This document shows, one piece after another, positions 1 through 9,383 of a DNA stretch of 42,792 bases (position 1 is the stretch's first letter; each line of letters opens with the position of its first letter). Source of the stretch: an uncultured Muribaculaceae bacterium (GTDB taxonomy: Bacteria > Bacteroidota > Bacteroidia > Bacteroidales > Muribaculaceae); NCBI GenBank assembly GCA_910586455.1, contig CAJUHX010000011.1, positions 1 to 42,792 on the forward strand. Reading direction: 5' to 3'. Both the position numbers and the translations under genes were made by a program. Below the pieces are notes generated by a model, which saw only the letters and a program-made list of their open reading frames with translations, had not been told where the DNA came from and did not search any database.

Positions 1-594
1 ATGCCCATCGCAGGCAAGGACTTCAAGACCGGCCAGACCCTCGTTAAGTCGGGCTTCGCTCCTATCATCGGCACCCGTTGCCTCGGTCTTGCGGGCTGGT
101 TCTCTACCAACATCCTCGGTAACCGCGACGGTCTGGTTCTCGACGAACCCGCCAACTTCCGTACCAAGGAAGTCAGCAAGCTGTCGACTCTCGAATCTAT
201 TCTCGTTCCCGAAGAGCAGCCCGACCTGTACACCGATTACTTCCACAAAGTGCGCATCAACTACTATCCCCCGCGCAACGACAACAAGGAAGGCTGGGAC
301 AACATCGACATCTTCGGCTGGATGGGCTACCCCATGCAGATTAAGATTAACTTCCTCTGCCGCGACTCTATCCTCGCCGCTCCTCTGTGCCTCGACCTCG
401 TACTCCTGAGCGACCTCGCTGCACGCGCAGGCCGTCATGGCATCCAGCGCTTCCTCAGCTTCTTCCTCAAGAGCCCGATGCACGACTACACCAAGAACGA
501 AGTGCCTGTAAACCACCTCTTCCAGCAGTATGTAATGCTGAAGAACGCTATCCGCGAAATGGGTGGCTACAAGGCCGACGAAACCATCGACTAA
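1..594 (+). CDS. ino1: Inositol-3-phosphate synthase, C-terminal part (5' truncated by window)
   Basis: This is the last 197 residues of a myo-inositol-1-phosphate synthase, which converts glucose 6-phosphate to inositol 3-phosphate using NAD+. In gut Bacteroidales the product feeds inositol phospholipid and sphingolipid synthesis (family knowledge). The sequence shows GKDFKTGQT, the family motif that includes an active-site lysine, followed by NILGNRDG and an alpha-helical tail. The full family is about 430 residues, so the ATG at base 1 is an internal methionine and the true start lies upstream. A strong intrinsic terminator follows at 618-647, so this gene ends its transcription unit. Confidence 0.92.
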   Translation: MPIAGKDFKTGQTLVKSGFAPIIGTRCLGLAGWFSTNILGNRDGLVLDEPANFRTKEVSKLSTLESILVPEEQPDLYTDYFHKVRINYYPPRNDNKEGWDNIDIFGWMGYPMQIKINFLCRDSILAAPLCLDLVLLSDLAARAGRHGIQRFLSFFLKSPMHDYTKNEVPVNHLFQQYVMLKNAIREMGGYKADETID

Positions 595-617
595 TTCTCG
601 ATACCGAAAATACGACG

Positions 618-647
618 ATAGCCTCGGGTTCGCCCGGGGCTATTTTT
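618..647 (+). terminator. Intrinsic terminator after ino1
   Basis: An 11-bp stem (618-628 with 633-643, one G-T pair) closes on a TTCG tetraloop and runs into five T residues. It ends the inositol-phosphate synthase transcript. Confidence 0.9.
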
Positions 648-714
648 GTAGGGTCAAATCTTAAATTCATACGGTTTCCCTTGTACACCGTATTTTCATT
701 AATCAGACAGATAT

Positions 715-1464
715 ATGACAAATCCGATATTTCAGCGCAGCGAACTGCTGCTTGGCTCCGAGTGTATGCAGCGTCTGGCACACTGCCGGGTAATAGTGTT
801 CGGAGTAGGCGGCGTAGGCTCGTGGTGCGTCGAGGCGCTGGCCCGCAGCGGAGTAGGACATATAACCATGGTCGACTCCGATTGTGTGGCGGTCAGCAAC
901 ATCAACCGCCAGCTTCCGGCCCTTTCCGCTACCGTGGGGTGCCCCAAAGTCGAAGTGATGCGCGAACGGCTGCTGCAGATAAATCCGCAGATAGAGGTCG
1001 AGGCCGTCTGCCGCCTGTATAACGAAGAAACCGCCGGAGATTTCGACCTCGACAGCTACGACTATGTGATTGACGCCATCGACACGCTCGACTGCAAGGC
1101 GCGCCTGATACAGCATGCGTTGCGCAGCCGCTGTACCCTGTTCTCGTCGATGGGGGCGGCGTTGAAGATGCACATCACGCAGATAGCCGTGGCGAACTTC
1201 GACAAAGTACAGGGCTGTCCGCTGGCCAGGGCATTGCGTCAGAAATTCAAGCGTGCCGGCACCATGCCACGCCGTAAATTCAAATGTGTGTATTCGCCCG
1301 AACTGCTTAAAAACCGCGAAGAAACCATAGCCTCGGCCGAAGGCGGTCAGGCAGCCGAAATCAAGAGCCGCAGCCGCAGCAACGGCACTCTTATGCACGC
1401 CGTGGCCACGTTCGGCCTGATGCTCGCCGGTCTGGTGATAGAAGAAGAGGCTCAAAAAATGTGA
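715..1464 (+). CDS. tcdA: tRNA threonylcarbamoyladenosine dehydratase
   Basis: A ThiF/E1-like adenylating enzyme. It uses ATP to cyclise the N6-threonylcarbamoyladenosine at position 37 of ANN-decoding tRNAs into the hydantoin form. The 249 residues match the family length. The Rossmann nucleotide-binding loop GVGGVGS lies at residues 30-36, followed by the acidic DSD at 54-56 and the NINRQ motif near 62-66, all typical of TcdA/CsdL. The start ATG at 715 gives the expected short N-terminus. It stands alone between a terminator (618-647) and the promoter of the next gene (1480-1511). I see no clear promoter of its own in 650-714. Confidence 0.93.
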   Translation: MTNPIFQRSELLLGSECMQRLAHCRVIVFGVGGVGSWCVEALARSGVGHITMVDSDCVAVSNINRQLPALSATVGCPKVEVMRERLLQINPQIEVEAVCRLYNEETAGDFDLDSYDYVIDAIDTLDCKARLIQHALRSRCTLFSSMGAALKMHITQIAVANFDKVQGCPLARALRQKFKRAGTMPRRKFKCVYSPELLKNREETIASAEGGQAAEIKSRSRSNGTLMHAVATFGLMLAGLVIEEEAQKM

Positions 1465-1479
1465 CAGAACGGCTACAAG

Positions 1480-1511
1480 TTTGGTAAATTCGCGCTAAAG
1501 TCCTATCTTTG
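1480..1511 (+). promoter_or_regulatory. Bacteroidota-type promoter for the AddA-like gene
   Basis: TTTG at 1480-1483, a 20-base spacer, then TATCTTTG at 1504-1511 match the Bacteroidota -33/-7 consensus exactly. The GTG start follows 21 bases after the -7 box, so the 5' leader would be short. Confidence 0.85.
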
Positions 1512-1531
1512 TAGGAATCATAATTATCAGC

Positions 1532-4500
1532 GTGGAATTGGACCGTACGTTAACCATCTACAAGGCTTCGGCGGGGTCGGGGAAGACTTACACTCTGGCT
1601 CTTGAATATATAAAGCTGCTGCTAGGCGTCAAAAATGCCGAGACAGGCAGCTATAGCCTTAACGATGAAAAATACTGCGGCCGACGCCTTAAGAACCGCC
1701 ACCGCCATATCCTGGCCATAACCTTCACCAACAAGGCTACCGCCGAGATGAAGGAGCGCATCGTAAAGCAGCTGCACTCGCTGGCTGTAATGCCCTCCCC
1801 CGGTGCGAAGGATGCCGACTATGCTCCGGCCCTCACGGCAGCATTCGGCTGTACCCGGGCCGAACTGTGCCGGGCTGCCTCAATGGCCATGAACGAGTTG
1901 CTGTACGACTACAGCGGGTTCAATGTAAGTACCATCGACTCGTTTTTTCAACTGGTGCTGCGCGAGTTCGCGCGTGAGGTCGACCGACAGGGTGATTTCG
2001 AAGTCGAACTCGACGACAATGCCGTGGTAAGCAACGGAGTGTCGATGATGCTCGACGACCTCAACTACGGAAATCCGCCCGACGGCCCCCGCATGCAGCG
2101 CTGGATATACGATTACATGCTCAACCGCATACGCGAGTCGGGCAAACACTATATGCTCGACCGGGGTTCCGGCGTGTTCGCCTCGCTGGTCGACTTCGTG
2201 GGCAAATCGTGCAGCGAGGACTACAAGGAATATGCCCCGGAGCTGCAGCGTTACCTCGATGAGCCCGGAAATACGGTTAAATTTCGCGCTGTGCTTGCCC
2301 GGCGAATCAAAGATGCCGCTGAGGAACTGCAGAAAGCGGCTCGGGCTGTCAAGGCCGTTCTCATGCAGGCCGAATGTGATGACAATAAGCTCAACCGATA
2401 TCTGCTGAAATATGTCGACGAATCGCTTGCCGGCAAGGAACCGTCGGACGACTCGTTGAACACCAAGGTCATGCAGTCGCTCATCGACGAAAGCTATACC
2501 GACGAGAAGATATATGCCAAGGGCAAATGCACCACAGGCAGCGGCAAGAACAAAATTACGGTTTATCCGCCGTCGGAAGTGGCGTCGGCTCTGCAGGTAT
2601 TTGCCTGCGCCTACGAGAAGATGTGTGTGGAGCGCGCGGTATGCCGCCCCACGCTTAAGGCTGTCGACAATCTGGAATTTCTCGGCTTTGTGATGCGTTA
2701 CATCGAACAGTTCCGCCGCGAAAACAACCTGATACTGCTCAGTGATACCAACGACCTGCTGTCGCGCATAATATCCGACGACGACGCCCCCTTTATATAC
2801 GAGCGTCTGGGCATGTTCCTGCACCACTACCTTATCGACGAGTTCCAGGACACCTCGCGCATGCAGTGGAACAACCTGCGTCCGCTGGTGGCCGAGGGCG
2901 TCCACAACCGTCACGACAGCCTGATAATAGGCGACGAAAAGCAGGCTATATACCGCTTCCGTAACTCCGACTCGTCGATGTTGCACAGCACGGTTTCGGA
3001 AGTGGACTTTCCCGGACGCAACCGTGTGAAAGGCGATGCTCCGGGCGACAACACCAACCGCCGCAGCGCCCCCGATATGGTACGCTTCAACAATACCCTG
3101 TTCGGCCGCATGGCGGCCGGTCTGGGGGTGCCGGGCTTTGAAAATGTGGTGCAGACCCTGCCCCCGTGCGATGGCCATGAAGACAGCGCCTACATACGCT
3201 TTGCCAAAGTATCGGACACCGACGAGGCTCTGGCCGACATGGCCTCACACATGCTGCGCCAGCACGAGGCGGGCTACCAGTGGCGCGACATTGCGGTGCT
3301 GGTGCGCGGTACCGCCGAGGCCGCGAAAGTGGTGGACTTCCTGCGGACTCAGCACCCCGAGATAAGCGTTCTCTCCGAAGAAGCCCTGTATCTGCACAAC
3401 TCCACATCGGTAAAACTTATAATAGGCATGCTCAAGCTGCTCGACCGCTCGTATGCCGACGAAAACGGAAGCACCGGCAGCCGAACTCTCAGCGATACCA
3501 TGGCCATGATAAGCCGCTTCGACTACTACATGTCGGAAGGAGCCGCAGCCACCGAAGCGCTGGGCGCGGCCCTGGGCGATATAAGCGGCTCGGAAGCGGT
3601 GTCGCATGCGGTGAGCCATTTGCGCTCGTTGCACGCATCGTCGCTGTCGTCGCTGGTGGAGATGATAGTTCAGCAGCGTATACCCGCGGCGCAGCGCAAG
3701 CACGAGATGGCTTTTATCTGCGCCTTCCAGGACATGGTCACCGACTATTGCAAACGCTATCCCGACTCGATACACGATTTTGTGAAATGGTACTACAAAG
3801 TAGGTCGCTACCGCTCGCTGCCGGCCGCGCCCGACATCGACGCCGTGCCGGTGATGACCATACACAAGTCGAAAGGCCTGGAGTGGCCTTGTGTACATAT
3901 ACCCATGGCACAGTGGGCGCTGTGCCGTGAGGACGAAGTGTGGTTTCATCCGCACTTCCCCGGTATATCATCCGACATAACTCCACCTATAATACTGGTG
4001 CCTACCACAGGATTGTTCGGCAACCGGCTGTCGCCTTACCGCATTGAATACGAGCGCGAAAAGGTGGAGCAGCGTACCGACAACCTCAACACCACCTATG
4101 TGGCCTTTACCCGCGCGGGCCGCGAGCTGATAATAAGCAGCAGCGGAGCCAGTGTGGGCAAGGACATAGAGCTGGCCCTGCGCCGACCCGCTACTGACGG
4201 CGAGCTGGCCGACGGACTGCACATCGACACTGCGGCAGCCTTTACCGGTGACTGCCTGATGGAGATAGGGCAGCCCACTGAGCCGTCCGACCGCGACCTG
4301 AAGCGGCAGCAGGAGCACAGCCGCCGCAGTACCTTTGAACTCGATGACTACGAGGTCTTTGACCGCGACGATACCCGCGAGCTTGTAGCCATGCCCGACA
4401 TTACCACTGAGTTAGGTGCAATAAGCGACGACGACCCCGCCGACATTGCGGCCCGCGAGATTGTCGACCCGATACCCTCCGGCTGCAGCGGCGAGGAACT

Positions 4501-4960
4501 GCGCCAGCGTGCCGAAGCCGCCAGGCGAGGCACCCTGCTGCATGCAGTAATGGCCGAGATGGAAACACGCTCAGACCTTGAATATGCACTGGGCCGTGTG
4601 GCCAACGCGGTGGCGCTCGCCCCCGATGAAACCGAACTGCTGCGCAGGCTGCTGCAGACGGCCCTCGACTCCGACGACCCGCGCGTGGACCGCTGGTTCG
4701 ACAGCGACGGACGCCTGCTGAGCGAGCAAAGCATAATGCTGACCGACGGTACTGTGCTGCGCCCCGACCGCATAGTAATCCACTCCGACGGCAGTGTCGA
4801 CCTGGTCGACTACAAGTTTACCTCCGAAATGAGGCTGAGTCACCAGCAGCAGTTGCGCGACTATTGTCTGATGCTGCGCAATATGGGCTACAAACGTGTG
4901 AGCGGCCACCTGTGGTATCCGCTCTTAGGCAAAATAGCAACTGAAAAAATAGAAAATTAA
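1532..4960 (+). CDS. UvrD/RecB-type helicase-nuclease (AddA-like)
   Basis: An ATP-dependent 3'-5' DNA helicase with a C-terminal nuclease, expected to resect double-strand breaks for recombination. Walker A (ASAGSGKT) lies at residues 12-19 and Walker B/motif II (LIDEFQDT) around 434-441. Superfamily I helicase motifs follow, including HKSKGLEWP and YVAFTRA. The C-terminus has the RecB-nuclease pattern: GTLLHA with His1004, then Asp1079, Asp1093 and Lys1095 in LRPDR and VDYK. The 1142-residue length fits AddA. The start is GTG at 1532, just after a consensus promoter. The partner AddB, a second nuclease subunit, is not among the neighbours. The next gene is a secreted dipeptidase 25 bases downstream. 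Confidence 0.88.
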   Translation: MELDRTLTIYKASAGSGKTYTLALEYIKLLLGVKNAETGSYSLNDEKYCGRRLKNRHRHILAITFTNKATAEMKERIVKQLHSLAVMPSPGAKDADYAPALTAAFGCTRAELCRAASMAMNELLYDYSGFNVSTIDSFFQLVLREFAREVDRQGDFEVELDDNAVVSNGVSMMLDDLNYGNPPDGPRMQRWIYDYMLNRIRESGKHYMLDRGSGVFASLVDFVGKSCSEDYKEYAPELQRYLDEPGNTVKFRAVLARRIKDAAEELQKAARAVKAVLMQAECDDNKLNRYLLKYVDESLAGKEPSDDSLNTKVMQSLIDESYTDEKIYAKGKCTTGSGKNKITVYPPSEVASALQVFACAYEKMCVERAVCRPTLKAVDNLEFLGFVMRYIEQFRRENNLILLSDTNDLLSRIISDDDAPFIYERLGMFLHHYLIDEFQDTSRMQWNNLRPLVAEGVHNRHDSLIIGDEKQAIYRFRNSDSSMLHSTVSEVDFPGRNRVKGDAPGDNTNRRSAPDMVRFNNTLFGRMAAGLGVPGFENVVQTLPPCDGHEDSAYIRFAKVSDTDEALADMASHMLRQHEAGYQWRDIAVLVRGTAEAAKVVDFLRTQHPEISVLSEEALYLHNSTSVKLIIGMLKLLDRSYADENGSTGSRTLSDTMAMISRFDYYMSEGAAATEALGAALGDISGSEAVSHAVSHLRSLHASSLSSLVEMIVQQRIPAAQRKHEMAFICAFQDMVTDYCKRYPDSIHDFVKWYYKVGRYRSLPAAPDIDAVPVMTIHKSKGLEWPCVHIPMAQWALCREDEVWFHPHFPGISSDITPPIILVPTTGLFGNRLSPYRIEYEREKVEQRTDNLNTTYVAFTRAGRELIISSSGASVGKDIELALRRPATDGELADGLHIDTAAAFTGDCLMEIGQPTEPSDRDLKRQQEHSRRSTFELDDYEVFDRDDTRELVAMPDITTELGAISDDDPADIAAREIVDPIPSGCSGEELRQRAEAARRGTLLHAVMAEMETRSDLEYALGRVANAVALAPDETELLRRLLQTALDSDDPRVDRWFDSDGRLLSEQSIMLTDGTVLRPDRIVIHSDGSVDLVDYKFTSEMRLSHQQQLRDYCLMLRNMGYKRVSGHLWYPLLGKIATEKIEN

Positions 4961-4985
4961 TACACCATCCACAATACAGAGAGAT

Positions 4986-6620
4986 ATGAAGAAACTCGCA
5001 AGCCTCTGCGCGGCCACAGCGCTCGCTGCAATTCCGTCGCTGGCATGTACCAGCCTTATCGCAACTCCCGGCGCAAGCGCCGACGGCAGCAGTATGATTA
5101 CCTATGCTGCCGACTCGCATACACTGTACGGCGAACTGTATCATCAGCCCGCCGCCGACCATGCCCCCGGCGCCATGCGTAAAGTGGTGGACTGGGACAG
5201 CGGACGGCTGCTGGGAGAGATTCCCGAAGTGCCCCATACCTATGCCACCATCGGCAACATGAACGAGCATGGCCTCACAATAGCCGAAAGCACCTGGGGC
5301 GGACGCGCCGAACTGGAAGGCAGCGGCATGATAGACTACGGCTCGCTTATATACATAACGCTGCAGCGCGCCAAAACCGCCCGCGAGGCCATCGAAGTGA
5401 TGACATCGCTGGTGCGCGACTATGGATACGCCTCCTCGGGTGAATCGTTCTCCATCGCCGATCCGGGCGAAGTGTGGGTTATGGAACTCATAGGAAAGGG
5501 CAAAGCCGACAAGGGCGCCGTGTGGGTGGCCCGTCGTGTGCCCGACGGCTACATCAGCGGCCACGCCAACCACTCGCGAATACATAACTTCCCCCTCAAG
5601 GATAAAGAAACCCTGTACTCGCCCGATGTTATTGAATTTGCCCGCAAGCAGGGCTACTTCAAGGGCAAGGACAAGGATTTCAGTTTCTCGCGCGCATACG
5701 CAGTGACCGATGCCGGAGCCCTGCGCGGCTGCGATGCCCGTGTATGGAGCTACTACAACCGCTTTACCGACGGCGGAGTCGACCAATACCTCGACTGGAT
5801 TCTGCGCGGACGCGGCGAAGCAATGCCTCTGTGGGTGAAACCCGCCCGCAAACTCAGCGCCGATGACCTCAAATGGATGATGCGCGACCACTTTGAAGGT
5901 ACCCCTCTGGACATGACACAGGACATAGGAGCCGGCCCCTTCGATGTGCCTTACCGCTGGCGTCCGATGGGCTTTACCGTTGACTCCGTGGAGTACACCC
6001 ACGAACGCGCCATTGCCACACAGCAGACCGGCTTCTCGTTCGTGGCCTCGATGAATGCCGACCGCCACGACGCCATGAAGGGCATACTGTGGTTCGGTGT
6101 CGACGACGCCAACACCTGCGTGTATGTGCCCGTGTTCAACTCCACTCCCGAACCCCCGCACCAGCTGGCCCACGGCAACGGCGACCTCTATACAATATCG
6201 TGGGACGCCATGTTCTGGACCAACAACTATGTGGCCAATCAGGCATATAACCGCTACAGCCAGATGATACCGGATATCCGCCGGGTGCAGACAGGACTTG
6301 AGAACAAGGCCGGCGAGCTGGTGGCGAAAGCCTCGACCGACATAGCCTCGATGGACATGGCCGCAGCCACTGAATACCTCCACAGCCTCACCGACAATTT
6401 CACAGCCGACGCCACCGCCAGATATAAAGACCTGGGCGACTATCTGCTGGTGAAGTACCTCGACGGTAATATAAAGAAAGAAACCGACGGCAAATTCGCC
6501 CGCACTCCCGATGGCATGCCTGAGCAGCCTGAGTTCGGCGGGTATAACGAACGCTATTTCCGTTCGATTGTAAACGATGCCGGCGACCGCCTGCGAGTAA
6601 CAGAGCCTGAACTGAAATGA
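4986..6620 (+). CDS. Secreted C69-family dipeptidase
   Basis: A peptidase of family C69, an N-terminal-nucleophile hydrolase that cleaves dipeptides. Residues 1-20 form a signal peptide, and Cys21 (LA-CTSLIATPGAS) is the expected catalytic nucleophile that becomes the new N-terminus on processing. The NMNEHGLTIAEST segment, the later SRAYAVTDAGA region and the C-terminal helices fit the family, as does the 544-residue length. The residues before Cys21 (Ser-Leu-Ala) are a poor lipobox, so signal peptidase I cleavage is more likely than lipidation. The stop codon overlaps the start of the nitroreductase by four bases (ATGA), indicating translational coupling. Confidence 0.9.
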   Translation: MKKLASLCAATALAAIPSLACTSLIATPGASADGSSMITYAADSHTLYGELYHQPAADHAPGAMRKVVDWDSGRLLGEIPEVPHTYATIGNMNEHGLTIAESTWGGRAELEGSGMIDYGSLIYITLQRAKTAREAIEVMTSLVRDYGYASSGESFSIADPGEVWVMELIGKGKADKGAVWVARRVPDGYISGHANHSRIHNFPLKDKETLYSPDVIEFARKQGYFKGKDKDFSFSRAYAVTDAGALRGCDARVWSYYNRFTDGGVDQYLDWILRGRGEAMPLWVKPARKLSADDLKWMMRDHFEGTPLDMTQDIGAGPFDVPYRWRPMGFTVDSVEYTHERAIATQQTGFSFVASMNADRHDAMKGILWFGVDDANTCVYVPVFNSTPEPPHQLAHGNGDLYTISWDAMFWTNNYVANQAYNRYSQMIPDIRRVQTGLENKAGELVAKASTDIASMDMAAATEYLHSLTDNFTADATARYKDLGDYLLVKYLDGNIKKETDGKFARTPDGMPEQPEFGGYNERYFRSIVNDAGDRLRVTEPELK

Positions 6621-7405
6621 CCTATCCCGAAGCAGTATTTCTGCGTCACTCATCGCGTACTTACGACCCCGTGCTGAGCGACGAAGATTCGCAGGTAATC
6701 GACAGGCTCGTAGACCGGTTGCCCAAGCGCCATTTCGGCAGCAGCATGGTGGGAGTGAGCCGTATCGACTGTGCCAAGGGTGTCCAGCCCCCGGGCACCT
6801 ACGGTTTCATAGGCGGTTCGCGCCACTATCTGGTGGTGCATACCGCTGGAGCCGTCAACCGGCTCACCTATATCGACTGCGGCATGATAGCCGAACTGAT
6901 GGCCCTCGACGCCACCCGTGTCGGGCTGGGCAGCTGTCTGATGACCGGCAGCCTGCGCGACACCAGTTTCGCGCGGGCCGCCGGCCTGTCCGGAGCCGAC
7001 TCTCTGCTGCTGGTTTCGCCTGTAGGGCATACCCGCTCGCCGCGTCTGGCCGAGGTGCTTATAGGCAAGATGTCGCGCAGTGGCAGCCGCATGCCGCTGA
7101 ACCGCTTTGTATTCGCCGACAGCGCCATGACAATTCCATGGCAGCCGGGCTCCGGCGACGCCGGGCTGTGCCATGCCATAGAGGGCCTGGGCAAAGCACC
7201 GAGCGCCCTGAACCGCCAGCCGTGGCGTGTGGTGGTTGCCGACGACCATATAGAGATACACAACTCGGAGTCAGACAGCAACTCGTGGATAAGCATGGGT
7301 TGCGCCGTTACCAACTACTGTGCCATGGTAGGTATCTGCAGCGATTTGCTTACCCTGGCCGGCAGCCCGGAACACCCCGTAATCATCGCTCCAAGACCCG
7401 CATAG
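6617..7405 (+). CDS. Nitroreductase-family flavoprotein
   Basis: A 262-residue protein of the nitroreductase fold, which binds FMN and uses NAD(P)H to reduce nitro compounds or quinones; the real substrate is unknown. The early HSSRTYD segment (residues 10-16) is the FMN-phosphate-binding type start. The central IDCGMIAELMALDATRVGLGSCLM block is the usual second motif, and a second half-domain carries LNRQPWRVVV. This two-lobed layout resembles the TM1586-like nitroreductases rather than the shorter NfsA/NfnB type. It overlaps the upstream dipeptidase by four bases. No terminator is evident before the korA promoter. Confidence 0.82.
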   Translation: MTYPEAVFLRHSSRTYDPVLSDEDSQVIDRLVDRLPKRHFGSSMVGVSRIDCAKGVQPPGTYGFIGGSRHYLVVHTAGAVNRLTYIDCGMIAELMALDATRVGLGSCLMTGSLRDTSFARAAGLSGADSLLLVSPVGHTRSPRLAEVLIGKMSRSGSRMPLNRFVFADSAMTIPWQPGSGDAGLCHAIEGLGKAPSALNRQPWRVVVADDHIEIHNSESDSNSWISMGCAVTNYCAMVGICSDLLTLAGSPEHPVIIAPRPA

Positions 7406-7436
7406 AGCAATTATCGAAAAAAAAATTGTGCAAACC

Positions 7437-7467
7437 GTTGAAATACCCTTTTTTTTTGCTAAGTTTG
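7437..7467 (+). promoter_or_regulatory. Promoter of korAB
   Basis: GTTG at 7437-7440, a 19-base spacer with a T-tract, and TAAGTTTG at 7460-7467 form a near-consensus Bacteroidota promoter. The korA ATG lies 57 bases downstream. Confidence 0.8.
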
Positions 7468-7523
7468 CACAGTGAAATAACCCAACAATTCGACAAAGGT
7501 CAATCTTAAATCATTATATTCCC

Positions 7524-9383
7524 ATGTTAGAGAAAACCGAAGTTAAAGTTCTCGACAAGGTGGTGGTCCGGTTCTCGGGCGACTCCGGCGACGGCATGCA
7601 GCTGGCCGGCAACATTTTCACCAACGTGTCGGCCGGTATCGGCAATCAGGTGTCAACCTTCCCCGATTATCCGGCGGAAATCCGTGCCCCGCAGGGTTCG
7701 CTCGGCGGCGTTTCCGGTTTCCAGGTCAGTGTCGGCCGCGGAGTACACACGCCCGGCGACAGTTGCGATGTGCTTGTAGCCATGAATCCGGCGGCTCTGA
7801 AGCAGAACGTAAAGTTCCTCAAGCCCACCGGTGTAATCATCACCGACATTGACTCGTATCGCGAGGCCGATCTCAAGAAGGCCAAGTTCGAGACTGAGAA
7901 TCCGTTCGAGGAACTTGGTATCAAGCAGACAGTGCTCGAGGTACCTGTAACCGCTATGACCCGCGCGGCTCTTGCCGACAGCGGACTCGACAACAAGAGT
8001 GTGCTCAAATGCCGCAATATCTTCGCCCTTGGCCTGGTATGCTGGCTGTTCGACCGTCCGCTCGAAAGCGCGCTCCATCATCTGAAAAAGAAATTCGCCC
8101 GTAAACCGGCCGTGTACGAAGCAAATGCAAAGGTGCTTCAGGCAGGCTTCGACTACGGTCACAATATACACGCCTCGGTGTCGGTACACCGCATCAACAG
8201 CGACGACCCGCGCCCCGGCGTTTACACCGATATCAACGGCAATACCGCTACCGCCTGGGGCCTGATTATGGCCAGCGAGAAGTGCGGCCGTCCGCTTTTC
8301 CTGGGCTCTTACCCCATCACTCCGGCTACCGATATACTGCACGAGCTTGCCAAGCGCAAAGACCTGGGCGTGAAGGCTTGCCAGATGGAAGACGAAATTG
8401 CCGGCGTATGCTCGGCCATCGGCGCATCGTTCGCCGGCAATCTGGCCGTAACATCGACCTCCGGCCCCGGTCTGGCTCTCAAGAGCGAAGGTATCGGTCT
8501 GGCCGTAATGGCCGAACTGCCTCTGGTTGTGATTGATGTGCAGCGAGGCGGTCCGTCGACCGGTCTGCCTACCAAGACCGAGCAGACTGACCTTATGCAG
8601 GCCCTCTATGGCCGCAACGGCGAGTCGCCACTGGCTGTAGTGGCACCGGCTTCGCCCACCGACTGCTTTACAATGGCATTCGAGGCCTGCCGCATAGCTG
8701 TTGAACACTCCACTCCGGTAATACTGCTGAGCGACGCCTTCATAGGCAACGGCTCATCGGCATGGCGTGTGCCCGAAAGCAACGAGTATCCCGAGATAAA
8801 GGCCCCCGAGGTGAAACTCACCGAAGGCCAGCGTTTCTGTCCCACCATGCGCGACGAGGAAACCCTCGCCCGCCCCTGGCCGGTTGCCGGTACCGAAGGT
8901 CTGCAGCACCGTCTGGGCGGTCTTGAAAAAGATATCCGTACCGGCGCCATCAGCACCGACCCTGTAAACCACGAACGCATGGTCGAAATCCGTCGCCGCA
9001 AAATCGAGAACATAGCCAATGACATTCCCGCTCTCGAAGTGCACTGCGATGCCGACGCCGATACCCTGCTGCTGGGCTGGGGCGGCACATACGGCCACCT
9101 GCTTACCGCAGCCACCGAGCTGTGCGAGTCGGGCCGTCCGGTAGCAATGGCACAGCTGCGCTACATCAGCCCGCTGCCCGCCAATACCGCCGAGGTGCTC
9201 CGCCGCTACCGCAAGGTAATAGTGGCCGAGCTCAACAGCGGCATGCTCGCCGACTACCTCCAGGCCAAGTTCCCCGACGTGGAAATCCACCGTATCAATA
9301 AAGTACAAGGTCAGCCCTTTATGGTGAGCGAGCTCGTTGCCGCCGTAGACCGCATAAACTCTCTCAATACCGTAGCACAATGA
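7524..9383 (+). CDS. korA: 2-oxoacid:ferredoxin oxidoreductase alpha subunit (fused gamma-alpha)
   Basis: The large subunit of a 2-oxoglutarate:ferredoxin oxidoreductase, which interconverts 2-oxoglutarate plus CoA with succinyl-CoA, CO2 and reduced ferredoxin. The N-terminal gamma domain (about residues 10-190) starts with FSGDSGDGMQLAG. The pyrimidine-binding alpha domain follows, with GSYPITPATDI near 261 and TSTSGPGLALKSEG near 310, and a transketolase C-like domain closes the 619 residues. The beta subunit starts within its stop codon (ATGA overlap at 9380-9383). The Kor assignment over other 2-oxoacids rests on similarity to Bacteroidales KorA and is less certain than the family. Confidence 0.92.
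   Translation: MLEKTEVKVLDKVVVRFSGDSGDGMQLAGNIFTNVSAGIGNQVSTFPDYPAEIRAPQGSLGGVSGFQVSVGRGVHTPGDSCDVLVAMNPAALKQNVKFLKPTGVIITDIDSYREADLKKAKFETENPFEELGIKQTVLEVPVTAMTRAALADSGLDNKSVLKCRNIFALGLVCWLFDRPLESALHHLKKKFARKPAVYEANAKVLQAGFDYGHNIHASVSVHRINSDDPRPGVYTDINGNTATAWGLIMASEKCGRPLFLGSYPITPATDILHELAKRKDLGVKACQMEDEIAGVCSAIGASFAGNLAVTSTSGPGLALKSEGIGLAVMAELPLVVIDVQRGGPSTGLPTKTEQTDLMQALYGRNGESPLAVVAPASPTDCFTMAFEACRIAVEHSTPVILLSDAFIGNGSSAWRVPESNEYPEIKAPEVKLTEGQRFCPTMRDEETLARPWPVAGTEGLQHRLGGLEKDIRTGAISTDPVNHERMVEIRRRKIENIANDIPALEVHCDADADTLLLGWGGTYGHLLTAATELCESGRPVAMAQLRYISPLPANTAEVLRRYRKVIVAELNSGMLADYLQAKFPDVEIHRINKVQGQPFMVSELVAAVDRINSLNTVAQ

Noticed and set aside
4818..6653. A 611-codon open frame on the minus strand opposite the C69 dipeptidase gene
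   Set aside because: It mirrors a well-supported gene, has His/Val/Gly-rich composition typical of antisense reading of this genome's codon usage, and shows no domain motif.
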